NCBI GenBank assembly: GCA_036250225.1
Contig: JAPZLL010000034.1
Coordinates: 167,423 to 231,422 of the forward strand
Source of the DNA: Cercophora sp. LCS_1
Lineage: Eukaryota > Ascomycota > Sordariomycetes > Sordariales > Lasiosphaeriaceae
DNA length: 64,000 nucleotides
Direction: 5' to 3'
Below are positions 46,115-56,286 of the stretch, piece by piece; positions within the stretch are counted from its first letter, which is position 1, and every line of letters starts with the position of its first letter. Under the pieces are notes generated by a model. That model saw nothing but the letters and a program-made list of their open reading frames with translations. It was not told the origin of the DNA and did not search any database. The position numbers were made by a program, and so were the translations under genes.

Positions 46115-46722
46115 ATGTCGGCTGCAAGGGGCGAGTCCGCCCAAAAGGTTTTGTCGCTGGTATGTCTTGATACAAAGTTTTGCGGGCTCTCGATTTCCGG
46201 AGAGCTCGCCTGGCGAAGAAAATGAGAAAAACAATCAATTGCTGATAGAGGTTTCCGCTTTCCACAGTATCGACAGCTCCTCCGCCAGGGAAATCAGTTC
46301 GCCGCCTACAACTTTAGAGAATACGCAAAGCGTCGCACACGGGATGCTTTCCGGGAGAATCAGAGCGTCGAGGACCCGAGGCGCGTGCAGGAACTGATCC
46401 AGAGCGGCCTGAAGGAGTTGCAGATGCTCAAGGTAAGGAGGGGCAACATTTTGGGGAAGCTATGATATCTCTGGCTGACGAGCGGTTTCACAGAGGCAAA
46501 CGGTTATCAGCCAGTTCTATCAGCAGGATAGGTTAGTGGTGGAGGGGGGAATATCGGTACGTTATCCATTTGGATCCGGCGAGGGAGGGCGAGCGCTGAC
46601 GCTGGTTACTAGGGCAAGGATAAGGATGGGAAAGGTGGGATTGTGAGGCAGAAGGACACAGGGTAAGGTCCAGCATCGTCTTCAACCGTGGACTGTTGCT
46701 AACTCGTTGCAGCTGGGATTAA
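46115..46722 (+). CDS. ISD11: Isd11/LYRM4-type iron-sulfur cluster assembly protein
   Basis: Five exons: 46115-46159, 46268-46432, 46494-46556, 46613-46662, 46713-46722; about 110 residues. Isd11 is a mitochondrial matrix LYR protein that binds and stabilises the cysteine desulfurase Nfs1 together with acyl carrier protein. The LYR motif (LSLYRQLLRQ) is created at the first splice junction. QFAAYNFREYAKRRTRDAFREN and VQELIQSGLKELQMLKRQTVISQFYQ follow, all typical of fungal Isd11. The last exon is only 10 nt (Trp-Asp-stop plus one base) and its 3-residue end is the least certain part. Four introns in a 333-nt coding sequence make this the most fragmented gene here. Confidence 0.92.
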
Positions 46723-47463
46723 GCCGTCACTTTGGGAGAAGGGAGCCGGTTTAGAGATTTTGACCACCCTTGAAACACGAGTGTGTATACTATTAGGGGC
46801 TTGGGAATGCATAGATAGTGATTATACCTAGGGTGCTCCTCGGACAGGAAATCTGTGTGCTGGCGGATGGGATATCTAGCGAGTGCTAGCTATGACTCAA
46901 TGCTGTTCACCATACGGATATAGGAAACCCACCACTCTCCATCATCTTTGGGCTTGACAGTTCAGCCAAGAAAATCTTGCGAAGGAATATTCACAAACAG
47001 AGATATATGCATATGCGAAGGGTATGCTGTAATCCCAAACAACTTGATTCAGGAGACCCACCCCAACCTCTCGGAGCCGCACATTCTGCCGCGCATGAAC
47101 TTCCAGCCGCGCGCCGAGTAGGTTGTTGATGCATCAGCAATCCAGTCTTTTTGGTATTATTTGCTTCGTTTCTTGCGGTCGACCATGATATAGATATACC
47201 AATTGCATCCTATGCTTTTCCAGCACTTAGAGAAAGACATCGCGACGTCCTTTTACCAGCGCAATCTTCCACTTGCCAAACCGCCAAAGGGCGCCACCTC
47301 TTCGACGATTGGCCACTCCTTGACGGGAGGCTGCCCGGCACGTCAACACCCTGCCTCTTTTCGGCCACCAGGTGATCTTCAACCTCAGTTCGTTCGCGAC
47401 GCGCACCCGATCTTGCGGGCCGGCGAGGTTGGCGCCTGAGCTGAGGCACCTCGCTCCGCTACC
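46723..47463. other. Intergenic region, no supported gene
   Basis: A 741-bp spacer. The ISD11 3' UTR is expected at its left, and a GC-rich promoter with mixed short frames lies just before the next start. I see no gene. Confidence 0.5.
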
Positions 47464-49610
47464 ATGTCGAAGCCGTTTCGCACAGCGACCCAGACACGTC
47501 GCGGCGCCCGCGGCGGGTTCCCAGAGCACGATGATTTCGAAGGTGTGCGAAAGATGTTGGCGCAACCTACAATCCTCCCTACTGACCATCCTTTCGCGCA
47601 GGCCTTCCCGTCCGACAATGGAGACAGGAGCATGTCCACATAGCGCCGCCGTCGCAACCCGAGACCTCGCAACAGAACGGCCGGTGGGCGGTGGAGCTTC
47701 CATTTGGACTGCCCAAGGAATACCCGCTCCTTCCGCCACACACGCAAGAGCTTCTTCGCGCTGCGCGATCGGGTCGCCTGTATAAGCGCCCCGCGCCCGA
47801 GGAGGAAGATGCGGATGCCGAGGCGTCTGACATCAAGGGCGAAAAGAAGGATGCAGAGCCGACAACTGGAGGCTACACCGCGAAGACGTGGAAACAAATG
47901 CCTCGCAACGTAGAGGTCCCAGCCGTGTCGCACTTGGCAAAGCGCCCCAGAAATATCATCACGCTGGCCTCAAAAACGATGGCGCCCCAGATCACCGGCC
48001 CGACTGTCCGACGAGTCACCGTTCGCACGATGGACGCGGCGGGCAACCCATACGAACGGACAGTCGTACTTTCAGAGGGGCAAACTATTGAGGGCGAGAT
48101 TATCTCCGAGTCTGTTGTACCAGCGCCGACCGCGATGGCCGCCGAGGCTACTGCGCAACAACAACAGACGCCCGTCAAGAGAAGGCCGCCACCACCGAAG
48201 CGGAAGCCCAAGGGTCCAGGGCGTGGGCGCAAGAAGAAGCTACCGCTGCCGATACCGCTGCCGCGACGAGAGCCGGGAGAAGGGGGCGAAGGTGAGGAAT
48301 CCAGCGTCAAGGACGAATCTATTGGCCCTGATGTAAGTTTCACTATCGCCACGGGCTGCCGAGCGTGGCTAATGCAAAAACAGGGTGTCAAGACCGAGGA
48401 CGGAGAAGACAGTGTGATGCAGGACAGTGAGACAGCGGATGGCTCGGCCGTACCCTCTGACGATGACGAGGGAGAAGACGGCGAGGATGGAGAAGACGGC
48501 GAGGATGGAGAAGACGGCGAGGGCGAGGAGCAAGGAGACGAGGCTTCGCAAACTCCCGATGCCGGGGAGAGCAGCGCTCAGGATCAAGATCAAGAGATGG
48601 CAGACGCCCAGCCATCAGAGCCAATTCTTCCCAGCTCTATCGAAGAGCCCGACGAGTATGAAAAGCATCAACGTGCGCCGTCATCGGAAGAAGACATCAC
48701 GATTCCAAAACCTCGCCTGCCGCCTCCAAGCCTTGGGAGCCTTGGTCCTCTGCACGGTCTTACGCCGCCCAACATTGGTGGAAGCCCTCTCAGGAACGTG
48801 ATCATCCAGTCGCCAACGGACCCGTCACCCATGGTCTCCCCTCGTTTGACATCTGCCGGTGGCTCTTTCACACCGGTCAGCTACATGGAGGTGCACACAA
48901 GCAGCACAGTAGTAGATGCGACTGGAGCAGCGGTCGTGGAGGAAACATTTGTCTCCGAAACCGTTGTGGAGGATAGTCGAGAGCCACTTGCTGATGAGAA
49001 AGTACCCGCCAATGAGCTGGATGCCGCAACCGCCCCCTTGCCGGCAATCCCGCGTGTCGAGGAGCTCCCGGATGTGCCTGAACCTGCTAAACCTGCCGAA
49101 GTCCCTGAGGCCCCCGAGGCTCCCGAACTTTCGGAGGCACCCATCCCAAGTCCGGCCCCGGCTCAAGCTGCCGATCCGAGCCCTGAACCGAAACAGGAAC
49201 AGGAGACCCCACCTGCTCTGATCCCCGAAATCGTGGAACCCGCCCCGGAGCCTGTTGCGGAGCCCGACGCGAAGACAACACCTCCTATTACCGATCCACA
49301 GCTGGTGGAAGCTCAACCACCCTCGGCGCCTAGGTCGCCGCTCGAGCCGCCCAAGTCACCGACTCTGCTCCCAGCAGTAACCGAGGATGAGGACGACGGG
49401 CTGAACCTGCTTGGTAGCCTCGAAAGAGAACTCGACCGCCAAGAGGGGGTGAGCAGCGCCGGGAGCAATGCGGGCGAGTCACAAAAGGTGACACCGCCTG
49501 CGACAGTGGCTGAGGTTGGATCCGCTAAAACAACACCACCTCCGGGTGAATCTGCCGACCCAGCACCAGCTGAAGAGGAGGCGGCTGTGAAAGCCGAAGA
49601 ATCAGGATAG
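47464..49610 (+). CDS. Low-complexity acidic/proline-rich protein, unknown function
   Basis: Three exons: 47464-47542, 47602-48332, 48384-49610; about 678 residues. The second intron is 51 nt and in frame, so it could be read through; its GTAAGT donor, GGCTAATG branch and CAG acceptor argue for splicing. Conserved-looking parts are all in the first ~160 residues: WRQEHVHIAP, WAVELPFGLPKEYPLLPPHTQ, LLRAARSGRLYKRP and TWKQMPRNVE. A basic KRPRNI/KRKPKGPGRGRKKK stretch looks like a nuclear localisation signal. After that come an acidic EDG repeat and a long Pro/Glu/Ala-rich tail. I do not recognise a catalytic domain. A nuclear or chromatin role is inference from composition only. Confidence 0.8.
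48471..48522 (+). repeat. 18-bp coding minisatellite (EDGEDG repeat)
   Basis: Nearly three perfect copies of GGAGAAGACGGCGAGGAT, starting at 48471, 48489 and 48507, within the acidic segment of the low-complexity gene. The period is a multiple of three, so unit number can change without breaking the frame. Confidence 0.93.
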
Positions 49611-50403
49611 CTGAGGATGGGTACAGCGCGTAAATGAAAGCTTTCTTTTGTCTACGTGTGCTTTTTTGGATTGATGAGGATTGAATAGGGAGCCGGTGTC
49701 GGCTTGGGCCCATGGCAGTTGGTTGGTGATGTGACAGCTGTATTTGTAGCGATTACGAGATTCTTTGGCGATACTATCAGATCCAACACTCTTCAGAACG
49801 CTTCTTACTCCGGTTGCCGTTGCGGGAGCCGCCTTGCTGTGCTACTGAGAAGCCCAAACATCTTTCCTACCAACGCTGCAATTCTGACAGTACCGTGCTA
49901 GTTCCCTGCCCAGGTGCAATACCTTACCTGGAGATCGTTTTGATCACATTTCCAGCATGGCTTAATCATCATGATACAGGCCAGCTAGGGAGAGGCGTAG
50001 GCGAGAGAGATACGAGGCGTTGAGGTTTAGTCTAGACAATCAGGATGTTCCTCTTGGCGGCCGGCTGAACGCAACCCTGGTGGCGATCGCGGCGTCTTGG
50101 TCAAAGCTGTTTTAGGCTCTCGGCCCCCGGGGTCTAGCCCAACTGGGATGGGACATGCTCCACAGTGACGTTGCGGCGTTCCCACGGCTAGGCCCGATGT
50201 GCGACAAGGAGGGGCTCACAGGTCGCGGTGGGGCAGGAACAAACGGCCCGGCGGGACATCGTGGTGGGGTTTGCGTTGCGACTGCCCCGTTTGAAAAGCC
50301 TCAAAGCGTTCTCAGGAGTGCCGCAAGAACGGCCAGCAACGCTCCCCACGTTCTACCAGCCAGTCGCCTCGTCGACAGTATCCCAATTCAACGTCAAGTA
50401 ACC
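49611..50403. other. Intergenic region, no supported gene
   Basis: A 793-bp spacer between the low-complexity gene and the phosphatase. The phosphatase frame stays open upstream to an ATG at 50155, but the sequence there lacks protein-like character. I see no other gene. Confidence 0.5.
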
Positions 50404-51876
50404 ATGGCTGAACCGACGGGACCGGCCAAGCAAGGCCGTCCCTCCATGACCTCCTCGATGCGAAGCAGCTCGTTCCTCAAAGAACACCAACAGTACCGCC
50501 CTCCCAACAAGCCCGAAAACCACTACGGCATCGACACCGTAGTCGAGGACATCCAATCCACCCAGATCTCGGCCCCGAGGGCACAAATCTCTCCCTTCAA
50601 TGGCATCCCCTCGCCTGAGAACCCACCCAAGATCGTCGACGGCGCCAGCCACGAGCTTTCGCATCCCAATTGCACCACCACGCCGGGAACAAACACCAAT
50701 CGCTTGGTGGCCACGCTCTTCTACCGCTCGAGCGCGCCGCGCATCTCCAATGTGATACCTTCCCCTCAGCGCGCCTCCTCGCCGCAGCGTGCGCCAGGCT
50801 CGCCCAAGGTGGCCGCCGTTGACTCGGACATCCCACCAACCATGGCCCCGAGCAGCAGCCTCGATACTTTTCCCCTTGAACCTCCTGCCACCGAGCCTGA
50901 ACCTCTCGATCACCTCTATGGCTCCCACATCTCGCCCATGTGCATCACCTCCTTCCTCCATCTCATGTCGACCTTCCCGCTGCCGCCAAATTCGCCCGAG
51001 CCCTCGTCCGGCCATCGGTGCCTCAAGCTCGGCGTGACCCCTGAACACCATCCTGAAGTAGTCGAGCTGACCCTCGCACCCGCCCCATCTGCAGACTACC
51101 TTTCCCTCGCCGATCTCCGCAAGCACGAGCTGATCTACCGCTTCGAGCGAGAGTGGAACGTCGATGTGGCCCTGCGCGCCGACACCCTCTGGCGTCGCTA
51201 TCCTCGCTTGGTAGTGTTCGACATGGACAGCACGCTCATCACGCAGGAGGTTATCGATCTCCTTGCTGCCACGATCAAGGATCCCCCTGATCTGGCAGCG
51301 CGCGTAGCGGACATCACGCACCGCGCCATGATAGGCGAGCTGGAGTTTGACTCTGCATTCCGGGAGCGTGTGAAGCTGCTTACGGGGCTACCGGCCGGCA
51401 TATTTGAGGAGCTTCGGCCGGCGTTGGATGTTACCAACGGCGTAAGGCCGCTTTTGAAGGCTCTCAAACGGCTTGGGGTGAAGACGGCCGTGCTCTCGGG
51501 TGGCTTCTTGCCGTTGACGAGCTGGTTGGCGGGTGAATTGGGGATTGATTACGCTCATGCCAACGAGGTGGTCGTTGACGAGACGACCGGGAAGTTGACT
51601 GGTGAGGTCAAGGGGCGGATCGTGGGAAAGGAGAGGAAGCGGGAGCTGTTGATCGAGATTGCGGAGAAGGAAGGTATCAGCTTGGACCAGGTGATTGCCG
51701 TGGGTGATGGTGCCAACGATTTGCTCATGATGGATGCTGCTGGCTTGGGGGTGGCGTGGAACGCCAAGCCGAGGGTGCAGATGGAGGCTTCTGCGAGGTT
51801 GAACGGGGACAGCTTATTGGATTTGCTTCATCTGTTCGGCTTCACAGAGGAGGAGATCAAGCAGCTGATTGCTTGA
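50404..51876 (+). CDS. SER2: Phosphoserine phosphatase (SerB/Ser2 type, HAD family)
   Basis: An intronless frame of 490 residues from ATG 50404 (ACCATGG context). It catalyses the last step of serine synthesis, phosphoserine to serine, in the cytosol. HAD motif I is VVFDMDSTLI (DxDST), motif II LSGGFLPLT, and motif III/IV GKERKRELL with VAVGDGANDLLMM-like IAVGDGANDLLMM. The first ~200 residues are Ser/Pro-rich and mostly disordered, followed by an ACT-like stretch (VVELTLAPAPSADYLSLADLRKHELIYRFER), then the HAD core from ~270. Yeast Ser2 has 309 residues, so the extension is large but usual in filamentous fungi. An in-frame ATG at 50155 would add 83 residues that look non-coding. Confidence 0.93.
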   Translation: MAEPTGPAKQGRPSMTSSMRSSSFLKEHQQYRPPNKPENHYGIDTVVEDIQSTQISAPRAQISPFNGIPSPENPPKIVDGASHELSHPNCTTTPGTNTNRLVATLFYRSSAPRISNVIPSPQRASSPQRAPGSPKVAAVDSDIPPTMAPSSSLDTFPLEPPATEPEPLDHLYGSHISPMCITSFLHLMSTFPLPPNSPEPSSGHRCLKLGVTPEHHPEVVELTLAPAPSADYLSLADLRKHELIYRFEREWNVDVALRADTLWRRYPRLVVFDMDSTLITQEVIDLLAATIKDPPDLAARVADITHRAMIGELEFDSAFRERVKLLTGLPAGIFEELRPALDVTNGVRPLLKALKRLGVKTAVLSGGFLPLTSWLAGELGIDYAHANEVVVDETTGKLTGEVKGRIVGKERKRELLIEIAEKEGISLDQVIAVGDGANDLLMMDAAGLGVAWNAKPRVQMEASARLNGDSLLDLLHLFGFTEEEIKQLIA

Positions 51877-52854
51877 AAGCGCTTGGGATCGCGTGTGCAC
51901 TGATCGTATTCGTAGGGGCTGGCGAGATGGTTAAACGACAGGGTGTGGATATAAAAGGATAGCAATTGTTAGGTTCTGCCATCACTGGCCGCGGCATCAA
52001 GTATACGATTTTGCCAGTTTTTATGCTTGGCTTATTCTCTCTCTTCAGCATCGGAGTGTGTGATGGAGTCATCCTGCTTCCAAGTGATCATTAACCGGTG
52101 ACGGTGATGCAAGCAAGATTGAGGGTTACCAAGGCCATCGAGAGAAGCGGGAGCAGCTCTCCCGGCTCGGAAGAACCGTTGAGGGGTGTTTGCTACGTTT
52201 GACCGATCAATGAATGGCACTCGGCGTTCCAAGTTCTGCAAGCCTCGGGGCCTCCAGTCGAAATGCGATTCCAAATGGCTGCCTAATGTCGACCACCGTG
52301 ATAATACTCATCGAAACTAGGACGGACTGGAGATTCACAATTATCAACTACCAAATCAGGGCCATCTCAGGGTCACCCGTTCCGAGTCAAGGCTGACCGG
52401 CCGCATATGCAGGATCACATCGTGAAGCAGGCTGCTTCTTGAACGTGGCACAATGTAAGGAGCGGCATGTGTCCCAACACATCTGCGCGGAGCGGCCAAG
52501 CCAACCTGAGCAAATGGCATGAGCGGAATCGCTCAACAAACGGGAGAAAATGATGCGCCCTGACAGAAAATTTGCGGCTCGAAGGAGAATGAGGATGGGG
52601 CTGTTGCTCGCCCGGGCGGGGGGTTCCATCGAAGAGGTTGATAAAGAGATGAGCGCCCGTTCGTGGGCAATACATAACTTAAAACCCACGGGATAGAAAT
52701 TCGTAATTGGTGGTTGACCCCCTGCTGGAACCTCGCCAGAGCTTGCTGACACGTAAATCCCACACAACACGCCCATCCACAACGGCGACAAGATGGAAGG
52801 GAGTAAGCAAAACAAGGCACGCGGTGAGACAAAAAAAAACCCTTGCGTGGCAAA

Positions 52855-52860
52855 CACGTG
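52855..52860. promoter_or_regulatory. CACGTG element upstream of MET16
   Basis: A perfect CACGTG about 980 bp before the PAPS reductase start. In yeast this is the Cbf1 site used in sulfur-assimilation promoters. A 6-bp palindrome at this distance is weak evidence by itself. Confidence 0.3.
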
Positions 52861-53026
52861 AGGGTTTCTTTGACCTGATGGAATGCGTGCCCCTAGGGGA
52901 ACTCGGTTGCCGATAGCGGTGCCGAGCAAGAATCGGCCGGAGCGCTCCGGAGCGGCCGATAGCCTAGAGACCCGGCCGGACCTGAGTTCCCCAGGTCCCA
53001 AGCACATCGGAGTCGGCGGCTTGATA

Positions 53027-53036
53027 GTGACATCAT
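53027..53036. promoter_or_regulatory. CYS-3/MetR-like site upstream of MET16
   Basis: GTGACATCAT matches 9 of 10 positions of ATGRYRYCAT, the site of the sulfur regulator CYS-3 of Neurospora (MetR in Aspergillus). It lies about 800 bp before the start codon of PAPS reductase, an expected target gene. Confidence 0.45.
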
Positions 53037-53120
53037 AACTTCGGGGCTTTGGGGTGACTAATCCCTGTCTGCCGACTCCCGAGTCTTTGTGTTCCCCATT
53101 CTTCTCAAAAACGGTCCAAA

Positions 53121-53130
53121 ATGGCATCAA
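53121..53130. promoter_or_regulatory. Second CYS-3/MetR-like site upstream of MET16
   Basis: ATGGCATCAA matches 9 of 10 positions of ATGRYRYCAT, 85 bp downstream of the first near-match and about 710 bp before the start codon. Paired imperfect sites are usual for this regulator. Confidence 0.42.
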
Positions 53131-53839
53131 CAGCGATCTGATCGATTCGGGACGCGTGGGCAGGATGATGGTTCCAGGGGGAGGGGGTAGCGCTTGCCAC
53201 AAAGGGGCGTGCGGCAACGGCAGCTACGCCCAGACGACCAAGGACCCCCACAGAAATGGACATGGATTGACCAATCAGAACGGCTCCAGATGTCGTGATC
53301 AGCCTCGCCGAAAACACCACCACTCCAGTGAAAGTTTTCCGGCTCCATCCATGACGGTGCGTCTCTTTGGGATGCCCTTTGCTGGGCTTCGCCCGCGGGC
53401 GTCCCCATCCAGAGGAAACAAGAGCCAATACCAAGCCGCCGGCACATCCTCCTCTCCTTCGCACCGACGGCCGAACAACAGACAACGCTTGCTCCCTCAT
53501 GACTAATGCCCGCTGCTTTATAACATCCCTCTTCCCCCCCATGATACACACTTGGCGTGGCACATTGCGCAATCAGAGACCAGCAGAACTGCTAGAATCC
53601 CCGACCCGGTTTGGATTTCCAGCGCTCCCACGCCTTCCCCGGACATCCTCCTCGCTTGTCCTATCTTTTATTAGCAACCCGTGCCCCATACCACAAACTC
53701 CCTCAACCCCTCTTCCTCTTCAGTCTTGAAACCCCTCGATCGGTGCTGTGGCTTGCAGTTCTTGGTCCTCTTCCCTGTCCCTACCTCTTCAACAAAGGCG
53801 TCGTTCCAACCGTCGGACTCAACCCCAACATTTCACATC

Positions 53840-54736
53840 ATGGCCCCCTCAGTCCAATCCGAGGCGTCTTCCCGTCGAGGATCCGATGCCAAGAGCGACG
53901 GCAGTGCATCTGTTGACTCTGGATTCGCCTCGGGCAACACATCCACCGCCAACCTCCCTTTGGTGTCTTTCACACACGCCCACCTCAAGTACCTCAACAA
54001 GCAGCTTGAGGACATGAACGCCATGGACATCCTCCGCTTCTGCAGGCTTCTCTTTCCCAACCTCTACCAGACCACAGCCTTTGGCTTGACAGGCCTCGTC
54101 ACCCTCGACATGCTGGACAAGCTGTACAAGGAGACTCCTGGCTCGAAGCCCGTCGATCTTATCTTCCTCGACACCCTCTACCACTTCCAAGAGACATACG
54201 ACCTCGTGGAGCGGGTCAAGGCTCGGTACAACGTCGACGTCCACCTCTTCAAGCCGGCCGAGGTCGAGACTGTCGCCCAGTTCGAGGAGCTCTATGGCGA
54301 GAAGCTGTACGAGGTTTCGGGCGAGTTGTACGACTGGATCGCCAAGGTCGAACCCCAGCAGCGTGCCTATGCTGAGCTGAACGTTGCCGCCGTGCTCACA
54401 GGCCGCCGCCGATCTCAGGGTGGCGCAAGAGGATCCATTCCGGTCATCGAGATCGACGAGGAGCGCGGAATTGTCAAAATCAACCCTCTCGTCAACTGGT
54501 CATTCCCCCAGGTCAAGGCCTATATCGACGAGCACAAGGTGCCATACAACGCCCTCCTCGACCGAGGATACAAGTCGGTCGGTGACTGGCACTCAACGGT
54601 CCCTGTGGGCGAGGGCGAGGATGAGCGCGCTGGCCGATGGAAGGGTCAGAACAAGACCGAGTGTGGCATCCACAACAAGAAGAGCCGATATGCTCAGTTC
54701 GTCCAGGCCGAGGCCCAGAAAGTGACGGCGGCATAG
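53840..54736 (+). CDS. MET16: PAPS reductase (thioredoxin-dependent)
   Basis: An intronless frame of 298 residues from ATG 53840. The enzyme reduces 3'-phosphoadenylyl sulfate to sulfite using thioredoxin, a step of sulfate assimilation in the cytosol. After a ~45-residue Ser-rich head comes the adenylyl-binding fold: TTAFGLTGLVTLDML, then DLIFLDTLYHFQETYDLV. LTGRRRSQGGARG is the phosphate-binding region, and the C-terminal KTECGIH carries the catalytic Cys at residue 275. Length is close to yeast Met16 (261) plus the N-terminal head. The same frame is open further upstream (53681), but those residues look like leader sequence. CYS-3-like sites upstream suggest control by sulfur supply. Confidence 0.95.
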   Translation: MAPSVQSEASSRRGSDAKSDGSASVDSGFASGNTSTANLPLVSFTHAHLKYLNKQLEDMNAMDILRFCRLLFPNLYQTTAFGLTGLVTLDMLDKLYKETPGSKPVDLIFLDTLYHFQETYDLVERVKARYNVDVHLFKPAEVETVAQFEELYGEKLYEVSGELYDWIAKVEPQQRAYAELNVAAVLTGRRRSQGGARGSIPVIEIDEERGIVKINPLVNWSFPQVKAYIDEHKVPYNALLDRGYKSVGDWHSTVPVGEGEDERAGRWKGQNKTECGIHNKKSRYAQFVQAEAQKVTAA

Positions 54737-56286
54737 GTGGTGGCAATAAAGATGTGATGATGATGAATGATATTTTATGGCGTTGGTCGGTTGCTCCGAT
54801 AATGAGGCATGGGTAGGGGCGAGAGGATTTGATTCTTTTGGGCATCAAGCCGGTGTTCAGGCGAAAAACATTTAAAGGGGCGTTTGAGGACGCGTCGGCC
54901 ACCGCTTGGGAGGAGAGCGTCGATGCATCCATTGCCATTGCACATAACAAAGCATTCTTTAGCATGCAATGAAAATATTGACAAAATGATGTCTCGTACC
55001 GACCTAGGTAAGGTGTGTCATGTATGATGCGGTCGTCGAGAGAGTGTGAGATGGCGAGGTGAGGTTGGAGCTCGTGGTCTCGTCAGCCGATCATTCGGAC
55101 CCTTGCGGGGACACCATGCCTGATTGGCGACAGCACGTATCGATATCGATCTATCGATGCATAGACTTCCGAGCCCCGCATGCGACTGCCAGGACAGCGA
55201 CGTCCCCATTCATGAAGATCAAGCCCATTTCAGTTTTCAATACTTGTTGGGCGGTGTGTGTTCGTTGCGCTCGACCCCAGTCAATCAATCCACCGTGCGC
55301 CCCCTTGGTCGTGACATTACGATCTCGGGGCCGCGTGCAGTTTTTGTTGGCCGCGAACTGGTGCTTTTTCCTCTGCTACATCCCAGATATACAAGGTATT
55401 CGCAAGAGGTAAGTCATTACGGACTCCTCTTACTCAGGGGCAAGGTTGCAGGCGTGTGGCAGCTACGCTTATACTTGCCGTCAGCTGGTAACCATTGCTC
55501 GGCCATAACATAATGGGCGCGGGCCTCCTTCGGCAGAGGTTTTCGCTAGACTCTAGACGGACTATCTTAGTTGAAAATCGATCTTGGTCATCTCGCTGAA
55601 GAAGACGCCCGTGGCGTGCGCCCGGCGGGAGGGAGCTGTTATCGATAGCTGACTGGTGCTGCGGGTTGGTGTTGATGAGCGAGCCGAAGAGGTGTTTGAC
55701 CTGCTGCTGAGACGTCAGAGATCAGAGAAGTCGGCAGCTCCTTCCTACTTTATTTATTATTCGCGGCCGCAGTACTGCGGCCGAAAGAAACACTGTTCAA
55801 CTACACAAACACCAGAGCCAGGTGTTGTAAACACAAGGGGTATAAAACTGTAAAACAGCCATGTGAAAAATCCACAGCCCTCCCTGGGTGGCTTATTAGA
55901 GTTCGGCTTCGCAGCGACAATTCCTGGCGCTGCTCCGACATCTCTCTCGACGAATAACAGAGCCCCCTGTATCATGTTTTCGACCAAGACGCCAGTTCCA
56001 TAATTTCGATCCAGACCGTCTCAGCCTGCCGGTTCTCTCACATCACTGCCCCGACCGACTCCCCTCTTCCCGGCGCAGCTCAACTCAGGAAGGCAAGGCC
56101 TGCTATCATCACCGCCGGAAGCCCCCTTTTCATCTCAAGTCACAGGTAGCCATTCACTCGCACAGACCATGCCTCCTTCGTCCAAACAATTTCTTTGATT
56201 GGGCGTCTGCACTATGCCCGAACTCGTTAGCGTCATTCCCCAATGCGTTAGTCTCATTCCCAAACACGTTAGCGCAGAAGGTCAAC
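54737..56286. other. Intergenic region with palindrome and possible LTR remnant
   Basis: A 1.55-kb spacer. It contains a perfect 20-bp palindrome at 55764-55783, then a stretch (about 55820-55990) with a TATAAAA box and a TGGCGCTGCTCC string that could be part of a retrotransposon LTR and primer-binding site. A 76-codon minus-strand frame covers the same stretch. No intact gene is seen. Confidence 0.45.
55764..55783. repeat. Perfect 20-bp GC-rich palindrome
   Basis: CGGCCGCAGT is followed directly by its reverse complement ACTGCGGCCG, with no spacer. It embeds NotI- and ScaI-like palindromes. It sits in AT-richer surroundings (TTTATTTATTATTCG before it). Confidence 0.95.

Larger units (their letters stand above)
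51877..53839. other. Intergenic region; PAPS reductase promoter at right
   Basis: A 2-kb spacer. A 276-codon minus-strand frame (52387-53217) is long but has no domain, is Pro/Ser/Arg-rich, and overlaps other-phase frames in GC-rich sequence; I reject it as a gene. CACGTG and two CYS-3-like sites fall in the right half. A pyrimidine-rich leader precedes the next start codon. Confidence 0.5.

Noticed and set aside
52387..53217. 276-codon minus-strand frame in the MET16 promoter region
   Set aside because: Pro/Ser/Arg-rich, no recognisable motif, other phases also open in this GC-rich stretch, and it covers likely promoter elements.
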